From DATBLE01 sp050258035 (GTDB lineage Bacteria; Actinomycetota; Thermoleophilia; Gaiellales; Gaiellaceae): DNA of 64,000 nt. Below are positions 43,467-51,291 of the stretch, in pieces. Position numbers and translations under genes: made by a program. The stretch is from NCBI GenBank assembly GCA_050258035.1, contig JBLMYA010000047.1:4523-68522 (forward strand), given 5' to 3'. The notes below the pieces were generated by a model. That model did no database searches. It saw only the letters and a program-made list of their open reading frames with translations, and was not told the DNA's origin. Position 1 is the stretch's first letter, and each line of letters starts with the position of its first letter.

Positions 43467-44507
43467 ATGCGGATCGTGTTCGTCACCCAGCAGGTCGATC
43501 CGGGGCACCCGGCCCTGGCGGCGACGGTGCCGATGCTGCGCGCGCTCGCCGAGCGGGTCGACGAGGTGGTGGTGCTCGCCGACCGTGCGCTCCCGGGCGT
43601 GCTGCCCGACAACTGCAGGGTCAGGCCGTTCGCGGCGCGGTCGCGGGCCGGACGGGGTCTGCGGTTCGAGGCGGCGCTGGCGGCCGAGCTCGTGCACCGT
43701 CCGAAGCCGGCCGCGCTGGTCGCCCACATGTGTCCGATCTACGCCGTTCTGGCAGCGCCGCTCGCGCGGCCGCTCGGCGTGAAGATCCTGCTCTGGTACA
43801 CGCACTGGAGCGTCTCCCGCACGCTGCGCGCGGCCGAGCGCGTCTCGAACCTCGTGCTCAGCGTCGACCGGCGGACGTTCCCCCTCGACTCGCAGAAGGT
43901 GCGGGCGATCGGGCACGGGATCGACCTGTCGGAGTTCCCCTGTGCGGACGGCGCCCCCCAGCACACGGACCTCCGTGCGCTCGCGCTCGGCCGGTACTCG
44001 CAGGCGAAAGGGCTCGACGTCGTCGTGCAGGCGGTGCGGCTCGCTCTCGACGGCGGCCTCGACCTGCGGCTGGAGGTGTACGGCCCGGCGCTGAACCCCG
44101 AGGAGCGGGCGCACCGCGCCGAGCTCGAGCGGCTGGTCGACGAGCTGGACCTGGGCACGCGCGTCAAGCTGGGCCACGCCGTGCTGCGGAGCGAGGTGCC
44201 GGGGCTGCTCGCGCGCACCGACGTGCTCGTGAACAACATGCGCGCAGGTGCGACCGACAAGGTCGTCTACGAGGCGTGCGCGAGCTGCACGCCGGCGATC
44301 GCGTCCAACCCGGCCTTCGACTCCCTCCTGCCGGACGAGCTCCGCTTCGACCGGGAGGACGCCCGCGCTCTTGCCGACCGGCTGCTCGCGCTCGGCGCCG
44401 AGCCACCCGAGGAGCGCCGGGCCCTCGGCCGCATGCTCCGCGGGCGAGCCGCCGCCTCGCACTCGGTCGAATCCTGGGCGGACGCGGTCGTCGAGGCGGC
44501 AACATGA
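43467..44507 (+). CDS. glycosyltransferase family 4-like
   Basis: A 346-residue GT-B enzyme. The opening is MRIVFVTQQVDPGHPALAA, with VLLADR-like strands after it. The donor domain has LALGRYSQAKGLDVVVQAV, LRLEVYGPALNPEE and a reduced C-terminal motif GATDKVVYEACASCTPAIAS, where the first glutamate of E-x7-E is not conserved. That variation suggests an atypical donor. The ATG is two bases after the upstream stop; the end overlaps the next start (ATGA). Confidence 0.82.
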   Translation: MRIVFVTQQVDPGHPALAATVPMLRALAERVDEVVVLADRALPGVLPDNCRVRPFAARSRAGRGLRFEAALAAELVHRPKPAALVAHMCPIYAVLAAPLARPLGVKILLWYTHWSVSRTLRAAERVSNLVLSVDRRTFPLDSQKVRAIGHGIDLSEFPCADGAPQHTDLRALALGRYSQAKGLDVVVQAVRLALDGGLDLRLEVYGPALNPEERAHRAELERLVDELDLGTRVKLGHAVLRSEVPGLLARTDVLVNNMRAGATDKVVYEACASCTPAIASNPAFDSLLPDELRFDREDARALADRLLALGAEPPEERRALGRMLRGRAAASHSVESWADAVVEAAT

Positions 44508-45610
44508 CGTCGGTGAACGGCACCCGCGTCCTCCACCTCCAGAAGGTGGCCGGCATCTCGGGGTCGGAGGCCCACCTGCTCTCGCTGCTCCCGCGCCTGC
44601 GCGAGCGGGGCTGGGACGTGCGGATGCTGATGCTGCACGAGAACGAACCAGGGGCATGGGACTTCGCCCGGGCGCTCGAGGCGCGGGGCGTGCCGCTCGA
44701 CGCGATGCCGTTGCGGGCGGACGTCGACCCGTTCGCGTTCCTCCAACTCGGCGGCTACCTCGCCCGCCGCCGGCCGGAGATCCTGCACACCCACCTCGTC
44801 CATGCGGACGCCTACGGGCAGCTGGCGGGCGTGCTCGCGCGCGTCCCGGTCCGTTTCTCGACCAAGCACGGCTTCAACGAGTTCCGTGAAGGGACGCTGT
44901 TCGCGCTCGGCGACCGGACCGTGGCCAGCCTCGCCCACGTCCACATCGCGATCTCGCGCGGCCTCGCCCGCTACCTCGCGGAGACGGAGGGGTTCGAGGA
45001 GCGGAGCTTCGAGATCGTCCACTACGGGATCACGCCCGACGGCGAGCCCGGCCCGTACACGGGCGCCTCGCCGCGGCTCCTCTGCGTCGGGCGCCTGATC
45101 CCGATCAAGGGTCACATCGTGCTGCTGCGCGCGTTCGCCGCCGCGAGGCGGGAGCTCCCCGACCTGGAGCTCGACATCGCCGGCCGCGGACCGCTCGAGC
45201 CGGCTCTGCGCGCGCTCGCCCGCGAGCTCGGGGTCGCCCACGCGGTTCGCTTCCTCGGCTACGTCGCTCCGATCCAGGGTGCGATCGAACAGTCGGCGAT
45301 CGTCGTGGTGCCGTCGATGGGCGAGGGATTCGGCATGGTCGCCCTCGAGGCGATGGAGCGCGCCCGGCCGGTGATCGCGGCCGAGATCGGCGGGCTCGGC
45401 GAGCTCGTCCGCGACGGGGAGACGGGCCTGCTCGTCGCTCCCGGCGAGGCCGAGCCCCTCCGCGAGGCGATCGTCCGGCTCGCCGGGAATCTCGAGCAGG
45501 CGGCCCGGATGGGGAGGGCGGGCCGCGACCGTGCGCTCGGCGAGTTCCTCGAGGAGCGCTGCGTCGACCGGACCGAGATCCTCTACCGCTCGGCGCTGAG
45601 CGAAGCGTAG
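44504..45610 (+). CDS. glycosyltransferase family 4
   Basis: A 368-residue GT-B enzyme, last gene of the rightward operon. The N-terminal domain has LHLQKVAGISGSEAHLLSLL and ILHTHLVHADAYGQLAG. The donor domain has LLCVGRLIPIKGHIVLLRAF and SMGEGFGMVALEAMERARPV with both glutamates. It resembles the enzyme encoded on the opposite strand just downstream (both have GxxGSExHLL and HTHLVH), so the two may be paralogues. The two genes converge and overlap by 28 bases. Confidence 0.88.
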   Translation: MTSVNGTRVLHLQKVAGISGSEAHLLSLLPRLRERGWDVRMLMLHENEPGAWDFARALEARGVPLDAMPLRADVDPFAFLQLGGYLARRRPEILHTHLVHADAYGQLAGVLARVPVRFSTKHGFNEFREGTLFALGDRTVASLAHVHIAISRGLARYLAETEGFEERSFEIVHYGITPDGEPGPYTGASPRLLCVGRLIPIKGHIVLLRAFAAARRELPDLELDIAGRGPLEPALRALARELGVAHAVRFLGYVAPIQGAIEQSAIVVVPSMGEGFGMVALEAMERARPVIAAEIGGLGELVRDGETGLLVAPGEAEPLREAIVRLAGNLEQAARMGRAGRDRALGEFLEERCVDRTEILYRSALSEA

Positions 45611-46644
45611 ACCGCCGCCGTCCGGTCGGTCATCCTCGCGACCGAGAACTCGCTCTTCGCCCGGGCCAGGCCCGCCTCGCCCATCGCCGCGGCGCGGGTC
45701 GGGTCGCCGAGCAGGGCGAGGACCGCGCCCGCCAGCGCCTCCTCGTCGTCCGGCGGGACGAGCAGGCCCGTCTCTCCGTCGGAGACGATCTCGGGTGCGG
45801 CGCTCACCCGGGTCGCCACCACGGGCTTCGCCGACAGCATTGCCTCGAGGAGCGCGAGCCCGAACCCTTCCCACCGCGCCGGATGGACGAGCAGCTCGGC
45901 ACGCCGGTACCACGGCGCCACGTCACCGACCCGCCCCGGCAGGATCACGCCGTCGCCGGCCAGCCGCGGCCGCTCGGCCCCTTCGCCGAGCACGACCAGC
46001 ACTGCCCTGGGCTCGACCGCCCGCACCCGGGCGAGCGCGCGCACCGCGACGTCGATTCCCTTCTGCGGCGCGAGCCGCGCGACGCAGAGCAGTATCCGGG
46101 CGTCCTGCGGGAGCTCGACCGGCGGGGTCTCGCCCCACGGTGCGGGCAGCCCGTCGAGCCCGTAGTGGACGACCTCGACCTTCTGCGGAGGCAGCCCGAC
46201 CTCGTCGATGCAGAACCGCCGCAGCGCGTTCGTGATCGCGATCACGCGCCGGGCGCGCCGCGTGAGCAGCCGCTCCGCGAACCGGAAGGGCCCGCGCCGG
46301 AACGGGTCGTCGTTGTGCTTGGTCGAGACCACCGGGATCCCTCCTGCGCCGAGCGCCCCGTAGACGTCGCCGTGCACGAGATGCGTGTGGACCACGTCGG
46401 CCCGCAGGCGGGCCAGCTCGCGGCGGACCCGCCGGAGCAACTCGGGGTCGACGTCACGCGGGCACGGCAGCCGCGCGGTCTCGACGCCCAGCTCGCGGTA
46501 GAAGGGCTCGGGCTCGCCGTCCGGATCGTCCAGCCCCAGGAACACCGGCTCGACCCCCGCGGCCGCCAGCGCCGGCAGCAAGGTCAGCAGGTGCCGCTCC
46601 GAGCCGCCGATTCCGCGAATGCGGTGGACGTGCACGACCCTCAC
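45583..46644 (-). CDS. glycosyltransferase family 4
   Basis: A 353-residue GT-B enzyme with RIRGIGGSERHLLTLLPAL, VVHTHLVHGDVYGALG and VVSTKHNDDPFRRG in the acceptor domain; the donor domain has LLCVARLAPQKGIDVAVRAL and ARWEGFGLALLEAMLSAKPV. It starts at GTG 46644, overlapping the upstream stop by four bases, as third gene of a leftward operon (asparagine synthase, membrane transferase, this gene). The 3' end overlaps the convergent transferase gene. Confidence 0.88.
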   Translation of the reverse strand: MRVVHVHRIRGIGGSERHLLTLLPALAAAGVEPVFLGLDDPDGEPEPFYRELGVETARLPCPRDVDPELLRRVRRELARLRADVVHTHLVHGDVYGALGAGGIPVVSTKHNDDPFRRGPFRFAERLLTRRARRVIAITNALRRFCIDEVGLPPQKVEVVHYGLDGLPAPWGETPPVELPQDARILLCVARLAPQKGIDVAVRALARVRAVEPRAVLVVLGEGAERPRLAGDGVILPGRVGDVAPWYRRAELLVHPARWEGFGLALLEAMLSAKPVVATRVSAAPEIVSDGETGLLVPPDDEEALAGAVLALLGDPTRAAAMGEAGLARAKSEFSVARMTDRTAAVYASLSAER

Positions 46645-47960
46645 GGCTCGGGCCGCCTTCGTCTGACCCGGTCGAGCCCCCACCAGGCGGCCGCCGCCAC
46701 CGCCAGCGCGATCAGGAAGTCCCACGGCACCCGGTAGCGCGTCGCTCCGGCGAACCCGATCGCGACGAGCGTCTGATAGGCGAGGAGGGCCACCCCGAGC
46801 AGGGCGAGCCGACCCGGCAACAGCCACACGCCGAGAAGGCCGAGCAGGAACAGCGGGACCGAGTACGCAGGCTGCGCCCAGCTGCGGAGCTTGTCGACCG
46901 TACCGCCCGACTCGGCACGACCCTCGGTCCGGATCGCCTGCGGGTCCCAGAGCATCTCCGTGGCCTGCCCGGCGAGCTTCGCCTTCTCGCCGGGGTGGTT
47001 CCGCCAGAACTCGAAGACGAGATGCCGGTAGACCCGCATGCGCGCGCACTCGTCCACCGGCAGCACCTTGCCGTAGACCTTGTAGTAGGCACCCGCGAAC
47101 TCGGGGGTCGGCGGCTCGTTCGGAAGCGGCGGCACGTCGTCGATCCACTTCCCCTGTGCGAGCGTCCCGTAGGTGTTCGGGTTGTTCGCCTTCCAGAGCG
47201 CGCGCGTGTCGGTGGTCACGGTGAAACAGCCGACCTGGACGCGGTTGCGCACCATCCAGGGGAGGAGCGTGAGGACGCAGCCCGCGAGGACGACGCCGAC
47301 GACAGCCCACGTACGCCGCTCCCGGCCGACGAGGAAGGCGCAGCACAGGATCGGCAGGAAGAGCAGCCGCGTGTTCCCGAGGATCGCGAGCCCGAGGGCG
47401 AGTCCCAGCACGGCGGCCAGCCACAGCGACCGGCGCGCGGCGAGGATCATCACGAGCAGTACGACCGCGACGGCGAGGAACTGGTCGAGGATCTCGCGGT
47501 TCTCGTGGACGTCGTGCCAGACCAGGTACGGGTTCAGGGTCGCAACCACCGCGGCGACCAGGCCGACGCGCTGCGACACGAAGCGCCGCCCGAGCTCGTA
47601 GACGAGCAGGGCGGTCCCGACGGCGACGGCGATCTGGATCAGCCCGACCGCCCACCACGACCGTCCGAAAATCCAGTAGATCGGGATCAGGAACCACGCG
47701 TACAGCGGCTGCGTCCACGCGGTCGGGTGACCGGGTATGAAGCCGAACGTCCCGGTCTTGACGAAGGTCTGCGCGATGTCGTCGCTCTTCTCGGTGAACG
47801 CGGTCAGGATGTCCCGGCGCTCGACGAGCAGCACGACCAGCCGTGGCAGCGCCGCGGCGGCGACGACGATCGCCCACCGGGGAAACGGCCGGTTTCCCCC
47901 GTGCACCCCCTTTCGAGCTCCGCCGCTGGCTTCGCCACCGGCGTTCGCGATCGCGTTCAC
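46641..47960 (-). CDS. GT39/ArnT-like integral membrane glycosyltransferase
   Basis: A roughly 439-residue polytopic GT-C-type protein. After a short cytoplasmic start, helix 1 (WAIVVAAAALPRLVVLLV) is followed by a periplasmic loop with EKSDDIAQTF, the acidic pair expected at the active site of ArnT/PMT-like enzymes, and HPTAWTQPLYAWFLIPIYW. About ten more helices follow, with a large loop at roughly 270-350. It probably uses a polyprenyl-phosphate sugar as donor outside the membrane. GTG 47960 was chosen 26 bases after the upstream stop; longer frames overlap the asparagine synthase. Confidence 0.78.
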   Translation of the reverse strand: MNAIANAGGEASGGARKGVHGGNRPFPRWAIVVAAAALPRLVVLLVERRDILTAFTEKSDDIAQTFVKTGTFGFIPGHPTAWTQPLYAWFLIPIYWIFGRSWWAVGLIQIAVAVGTALLVYELGRRFVSQRVGLVAAVVATLNPYLVWHDVHENREILDQFLAVAVVLLVMILAARRSLWLAAVLGLALGLAILGNTRLLFLPILCCAFLVGRERRTWAVVGVVLAGCVLTLLPWMVRNRVQVGCFTVTTDTRALWKANNPNTYGTLAQGKWIDDVPPLPNEPPTPEFAGAYYKVYGKVLPVDECARMRVYRHLVFEFWRNHPGEKAKLAGQATEMLWDPQAIRTEGRAESGGTVDKLRSWAQPAYSVPLFLLGLLGVWLLPGRLALLGVALLAYQTLVAIGFAGATRYRVPWDFLIALAVAAAAWWGLDRVRRRRPEP

Positions 47961-47985
47961 AGCGTGCCGTCCCGTGCCGCGACCG

Positions 47986-49863
47986 TCACGCCGGTCGCGG
48001 CGTCGAGGGGCTGTCGTCCGGAATGGAGTCGGCGGCGTCGACATACTCTCGCTGCCAGAGCTCGAGCATCAGCAGGCACCAGAGCCGGTGGGCGTGGTCG
48101 GCGCGGCCGGAGGCATGGTCGTCCAGCAGCCGCGCGACGACCCGGGGCCGCAGCTGTCCGCGCGCACGCGCTGTCTCGTCGAGCAGGAGGTCGCGTGCGA
48201 GCGGACGCAGCTCGCCGCGGAACCACCGGGCGATCGGGACGCCGAAGCCCGTCTTTCCGCGGCGGGCGACCTCTGCCGGAAGTGCGTCAGCGTAGGCGCG
48301 ACGCAGCGCCACCTTGCCGCGGCGCCCCCCGAGCTTCAGCGACGCCGGGAGCGACACGCCGAGCTCGAGCACGGCATGGTCGAGCAGCGGCGACCGGAGC
48401 TCGAGCGAGTGGGCCATCGAGGCGATGTCCGCCTTCAGCAGGAGGTCGCCGGGCAGGTACGTGCGCACGTCGAGCCGCTGGAGGCCGGAAATTCCGTCCT
48501 CGGCCGGCCCGAGCAGCTCCCGCGCGGGTGCCGGACGGGCGACGAAGGCCGGCTCCCACAGCTCCTCGCGCAGCCCGGCGGGGAAGACCTCCATGAGCCG
48601 CCCGTAGCGGGCCGGCGCCGGCAGCGCGCCGAGCTCGAGCAGCCGCCCGGCCCGGTTCGCGCGCGAGCGTGGCTCGCGCCTCCCCGCCCAACGGAGCAGA
48701 CGCGCCGCCGATCCGACCCCCGGAACGGCGATGCGCTCCGCGAGCCCGACGGCGGCATACCGCTCGTACCCGGCGAAGGCCTCGTCGCCCCCGTCGCCCG
48801 CAAGCGCGACGGTCACCCGCTGCCGCGCCAGCTCGGAGACCACGAACTCCGGCAACGCCGCCTCGTCCCCGAGCGGCTCGTCGAACGCCTGCGCCAGCCG
48901 GGGGAGGAGCTCGGTCACGTCCGGCTCGACGACGACCTCCTCGTGCTCGGTTCCGTACCGCTCGGCCACCGCCCGCGCGTGGCTGCGCTCGTCGTAGCGC
49001 TCGTCGCCGAACCCGACCGTGAAGGTGCGCACCCGCCCGCCTGCGCGCGCCATCTCCGCGACGACGATGCTCGAGTCGATGCCGCCGGAGAGGAGCGCGC
49101 CGAGCGGGACGTCGGCGACGAGCCGCCGGCGCACCGCCCTTCCGACCGTCTCCCGGACCCGCTCGAGCCACTCCGCCTCTCCCACGGGCTCCTCCTCCTG
49201 CGGCGACAACGACCAGTACCGCTCGATCCGGACCGAGCCGCCCTCGGCGACGAGCACGTGACCGGGCGGGAGCTTCTCCACGCCGCGCAGCGCCGTCCCC
49301 GACGGCACGTACTGGAGTGCCAGGTAGGCGTCGAGCGCCTCCGGGTCGACCTCCCGGCGTGCGTCCGGCAGGCGCAGCAGCGCCTTCAGCTCGGAGGCGA
49401 ACGCGAGCGTCCCGTCGGGAAGCTGCCTCCAGAGCAGGGGCTTCTTGCCCACGCGGTCGCGGGCGAGCACGAGCCGTTCCCGGCCCGAGTCCCAGAGCGC
49501 GATGGCGAACATCCCCTCCAGGCGCGAGACGAACCCCGGGCCGGACTCCTCGTACAGGTGCGGGATCACCGGGGTGTCGCCGGAGCCGCGCACGTCGTGG
49601 GCGGCGAGCTCGGCCCGCAGCTCGCGGAAGTTGTAGAGCTCGCCGTTGAAGACGGCGGTGACGTCTCCGGCCTCGTTTCCGACCGGCTGGCTGCCGGTGG
49701 CGAGGTCGATCACCCGCAACCGGCGGTGGCCGAGCACGCAGCGACCGAACGCGTCGACCGAGCCCTCGTCGGGTCCGCGGTGGACGAGGGCGTCGTTCAT
49801 CCGCTCGACGAGCGCCGGGTCGGGCCGGCCGGCCGGGGCGAGCAACCCGCAGATCCCGCACAT
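47986..49863 (-). CDS. asnB: glutamine-dependent asparagine synthase (AsnB type)
   Basis: A 625-residue class II amidotransferase. It begins MCGICG, leaving Cys2 as glutamine-hydrolysing nucleophile after Met removal. The glutaminase domain (1-210) has GHRRLRVIDLATGSQP and VFNGELYNFRELR. The synthetase domain has the ATP PP-loop LLSGGIDSS near residue 260 and GDGGDEAFAGY later. Full length for the family. In polysaccharide loci AsnB homologues often amidate uronic acids or other carboxyl groups rather than make asparagine, which is inference here. TAGGCT nine bases upstream gives a nearly leaderless mRNA. Confidence 0.93.
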   Translation of the reverse strand: MCGICGLLAPAGRPDPALVERMNDALVHRGPDEGSVDAFGRCVLGHRRLRVIDLATGSQPVGNEAGDVTAVFNGELYNFRELRAELAAHDVRGSGDTPVIPHLYEESGPGFVSRLEGMFAIALWDSGRERLVLARDRVGKKPLLWRQLPDGTLAFASELKALLRLPDARREVDPEALDAYLALQYVPSGTALRGVEKLPPGHVLVAEGGSVRIERYWSLSPQEEEPVGEAEWLERVRETVGRAVRRRLVADVPLGALLSGGIDSSIVVAEMARAGGRVRTFTVGFGDERYDERSHARAVAERYGTEHEEVVVEPDVTELLPRLAQAFDEPLGDEAALPEFVVSELARQRVTVALAGDGGDEAFAGYERYAAVGLAERIAVPGVGSAARLLRWAGRREPRSRANRAGRLLELGALPAPARYGRLMEVFPAGLREELWEPAFVARPAPARELLGPAEDGISGLQRLDVRTYLPGDLLLKADIASMAHSLELRSPLLDHAVLELGVSLPASLKLGGRRGKVALRRAYADALPAEVARRGKTGFGVPIARWFRGELRPLARDLLLDETARARGQLRPRVVARLLDDHASGRADHAHRLWCLLMLELWQREYVDAADSIPDDSPSTPRPA

Positions 49864-49872
49864 CGAGCGCCC

Positions 49873-49882
49873 AGCCTAGGCG
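49873..49882. promoter_or_regulatory. overlapping divergent -10 elements around CCTAGG
   Basis: AGCCTAGGCG carries TAGGCT leftward (nine bases before the AsnB ATG) and TAGGCG rightward (11 bases before GTG 49894). The leftward element is the better match. Confidence 0.4.
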
Positions 49883-49893
49883 ATCATGGCGAC

Positions 49894-50643
49894 GTGGCCG
49901 AGTCCCGTGCGGTCGTGTCCTGCCACGTCGAGCAGCCGCTCGAAGACGCCGTATGGATCGCGCTCTCGGATCTCCAGGCGCGCCGGCCGGGCGGGTTCGA
50001 GATCGCGGCGCTGATGCGGCCGCCGGACGCGGCCGCGGACGAGAGCGAGTCGCTGTGGCTGGCGCGGGCGCGGATCCTCGCCGCGCGTGGTCCGTTCGGC
50101 CTGCACACCCACTGGGGCGGAGCGGAGCAGGCTCGGCCCACGGGCGGCGAGCCGGCCGCCCTCGTGCGCGAGCAGGTCGCGTGGCTGGACGAGCGGGGCC
50201 TGCGGCCGCGGCTGTTCGCCGGCGGGGGCTGGTACATGGACGAGGGGGTCGCGCTCGCGCTCGCGGAGCTCGGCGTCGCCGACTGCACGGCGACCGCGTT
50301 CCGGCCGCCGTACCTCGAACCGGGAGCCGAGCGCGTCGCGCTGGCCGAGCCTGCGAGGCTCTGGTTCGGCAGCGAGATCGAGAGTGATAGTGATTCTCAC
50401 TCCCGGGCACTGCTCGAGCTACCGGCCACTCACTCGCTCGGAATGGCCGCCCGCGCTGCCCTTGGCCGTCTCCCGGCCTACGTCCACGTCTACTTCCACG
50501 ACACAGACCTGCTCGACGGCGGCCGCCGCCGGTCGCTGGAGTGGGCGCTGCGGGTGATCGGCCGCCGCCGCCGCCCCGACCGCCTCGACCGTCTCCGGGC
50601 CGACGCCGACGTGGAATTCAGCGCGGCGGCTTCCGCGCCCTGA
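49894..50643 (+). CDS. polysaccharide-deacetylase-like protein
   Basis: A 249-residue protein. VSCHVEQPLEDAVW at the start, FGLHTHWGG in the middle and YVHVYFHDTDLLDGG near the C-terminus recall the closing strands of NodB-type domains. The catalytic TFDDG motif is not present, so it may be a divergent or inactive deacetylase. A serine/aspartate stretch (ESDSDSHS, near residue 166) coincides with a small inverted repeat in the DNA. Start is GTG 49894, next to the divergent AsnB gene. The 3' end overlaps the convergent methyltransferase gene by 26 bases. Confidence 0.55.
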   Translation: MAESRAVVSCHVEQPLEDAVWIALSDLQARRPGGFEIAALMRPPDAAADESESLWLARARILAARGPFGLHTHWGGAEQARPTGGEPAALVREQVAWLDERGLRPRLFAGGGWYMDEGVALALAELGVADCTATAFRPPYLEPGAERVALAEPARLWFGSEIESDSDSHSRALLELPATHSLGMAARAALGRLPAYVHVYFHDTDLLDGGRRRSLEWALRVIGRRRRPDRLDRLRADADVEFSAAASAP

Positions 50644-51247
50644 AGCAGATGTCGTTGGCGAACAGGCGCGGATGGAGCGGCGTGAGCCGCCCGGCGACGA
50701 ACCGGAGCTGTACCTGGTCGAAGTGGGCGAGCAGCCGGCGGAGGTCATCGGGCGAGAAGAGGTGGAGATGCGTGGGATCCGGCTCGGGCGGTCGGCCGAA
50801 CAGGAACGCAAGCCGCCCCTTCAGACGGTAGGCGTTCGGCACCGAGCCGACGAGGCGGCCGCCGGGGCGAAGCACGCGCCACGCGTCGGCGACGGTGCGC
50901 CCGGGGAGCGGGAGGTGCTCGAGCAACTCGCCGAGGACGACGACGTCGAAGCTCTCCTCGTCGAACGGGAGCACCTCCGCGGCATCGGCCCAGACCGTCT
51001 CGATCCCGAGCGAGCGTGCCTCCTGGAGCGCCTCGCGGTCGACGTCGACGCCGACCAGGGTGTTTCCGTCCAGGTACCAGCGCGTGAGCGCGCCGAAGCG
51101 ACAGCCGATGTCGAGCACCCGCCCGCCCGTGCCGACCCACTCGCGAAAAAGCGGGCTTCGCTCCGGCCCGCAGTAGACGAATTCCCTCGGCCGCCGCGCC
51201 TCGTGATGTGCCCGGTAGACGGCTTCCAGCTGCTCCAGCCCGTCCAT
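50618..51247 (-). CDS. class I SAM-dependent methyltransferase
   Basis: A 209-residue Rossmann methyltransferase. Motif I is VLDIGCRFGALTRW, motif II region VGVDVDREAL, then FDVVVLGELLEHLPLPG and LRPGGRLVGSVPN, typical of Methyltransf_11/Ubi-type enzymes. It probably methylates a sugar of the polysaccharide or a lipid intermediate. The ATG at 51247 gives the expected N-terminus; the frame extends 18 residues further without domain value. It is divergent from the phosphoglycosyltransferase gene. Confidence 0.85.
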   Translation of the reverse strand: MDGLEQLEAVYRAHHEARRPREFVYCGPERSPLFREWVGTGGRVLDIGCRFGALTRWYLDGNTLVGVDVDREALQEARSLGIETVWADAAEVLPFDEESFDVVVLGELLEHLPLPGRTVADAWRVLRPGGRLVGSVPNAYRLKGRLAFLFGRPPEPDPTHLHLFSPDDLRRLLAHFDQVQLRFVAGRLTPLHPRLFANDICFRARKPPR

Positions 51248-51291
51248 GCACCCGGATTGCCCGAATTCCCCACCGGTAAACTGATTCGCTC

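Noticed and set aside
46995..48596. Long plus-strand frames opposite the membrane transferase and asparagine synthase
   Set aside because: No domain features; the opposite strand encodes AsnB with MCGICG and SGGIDSS.
50384..50404. GAGTGA...TCACTC inverted repeat inside the deacetylase-like gene
   Set aside because: It lies within coding sequence encoding a Ser/Asp-rich stretch and has only six-base arms, so a regulatory role is not supported.
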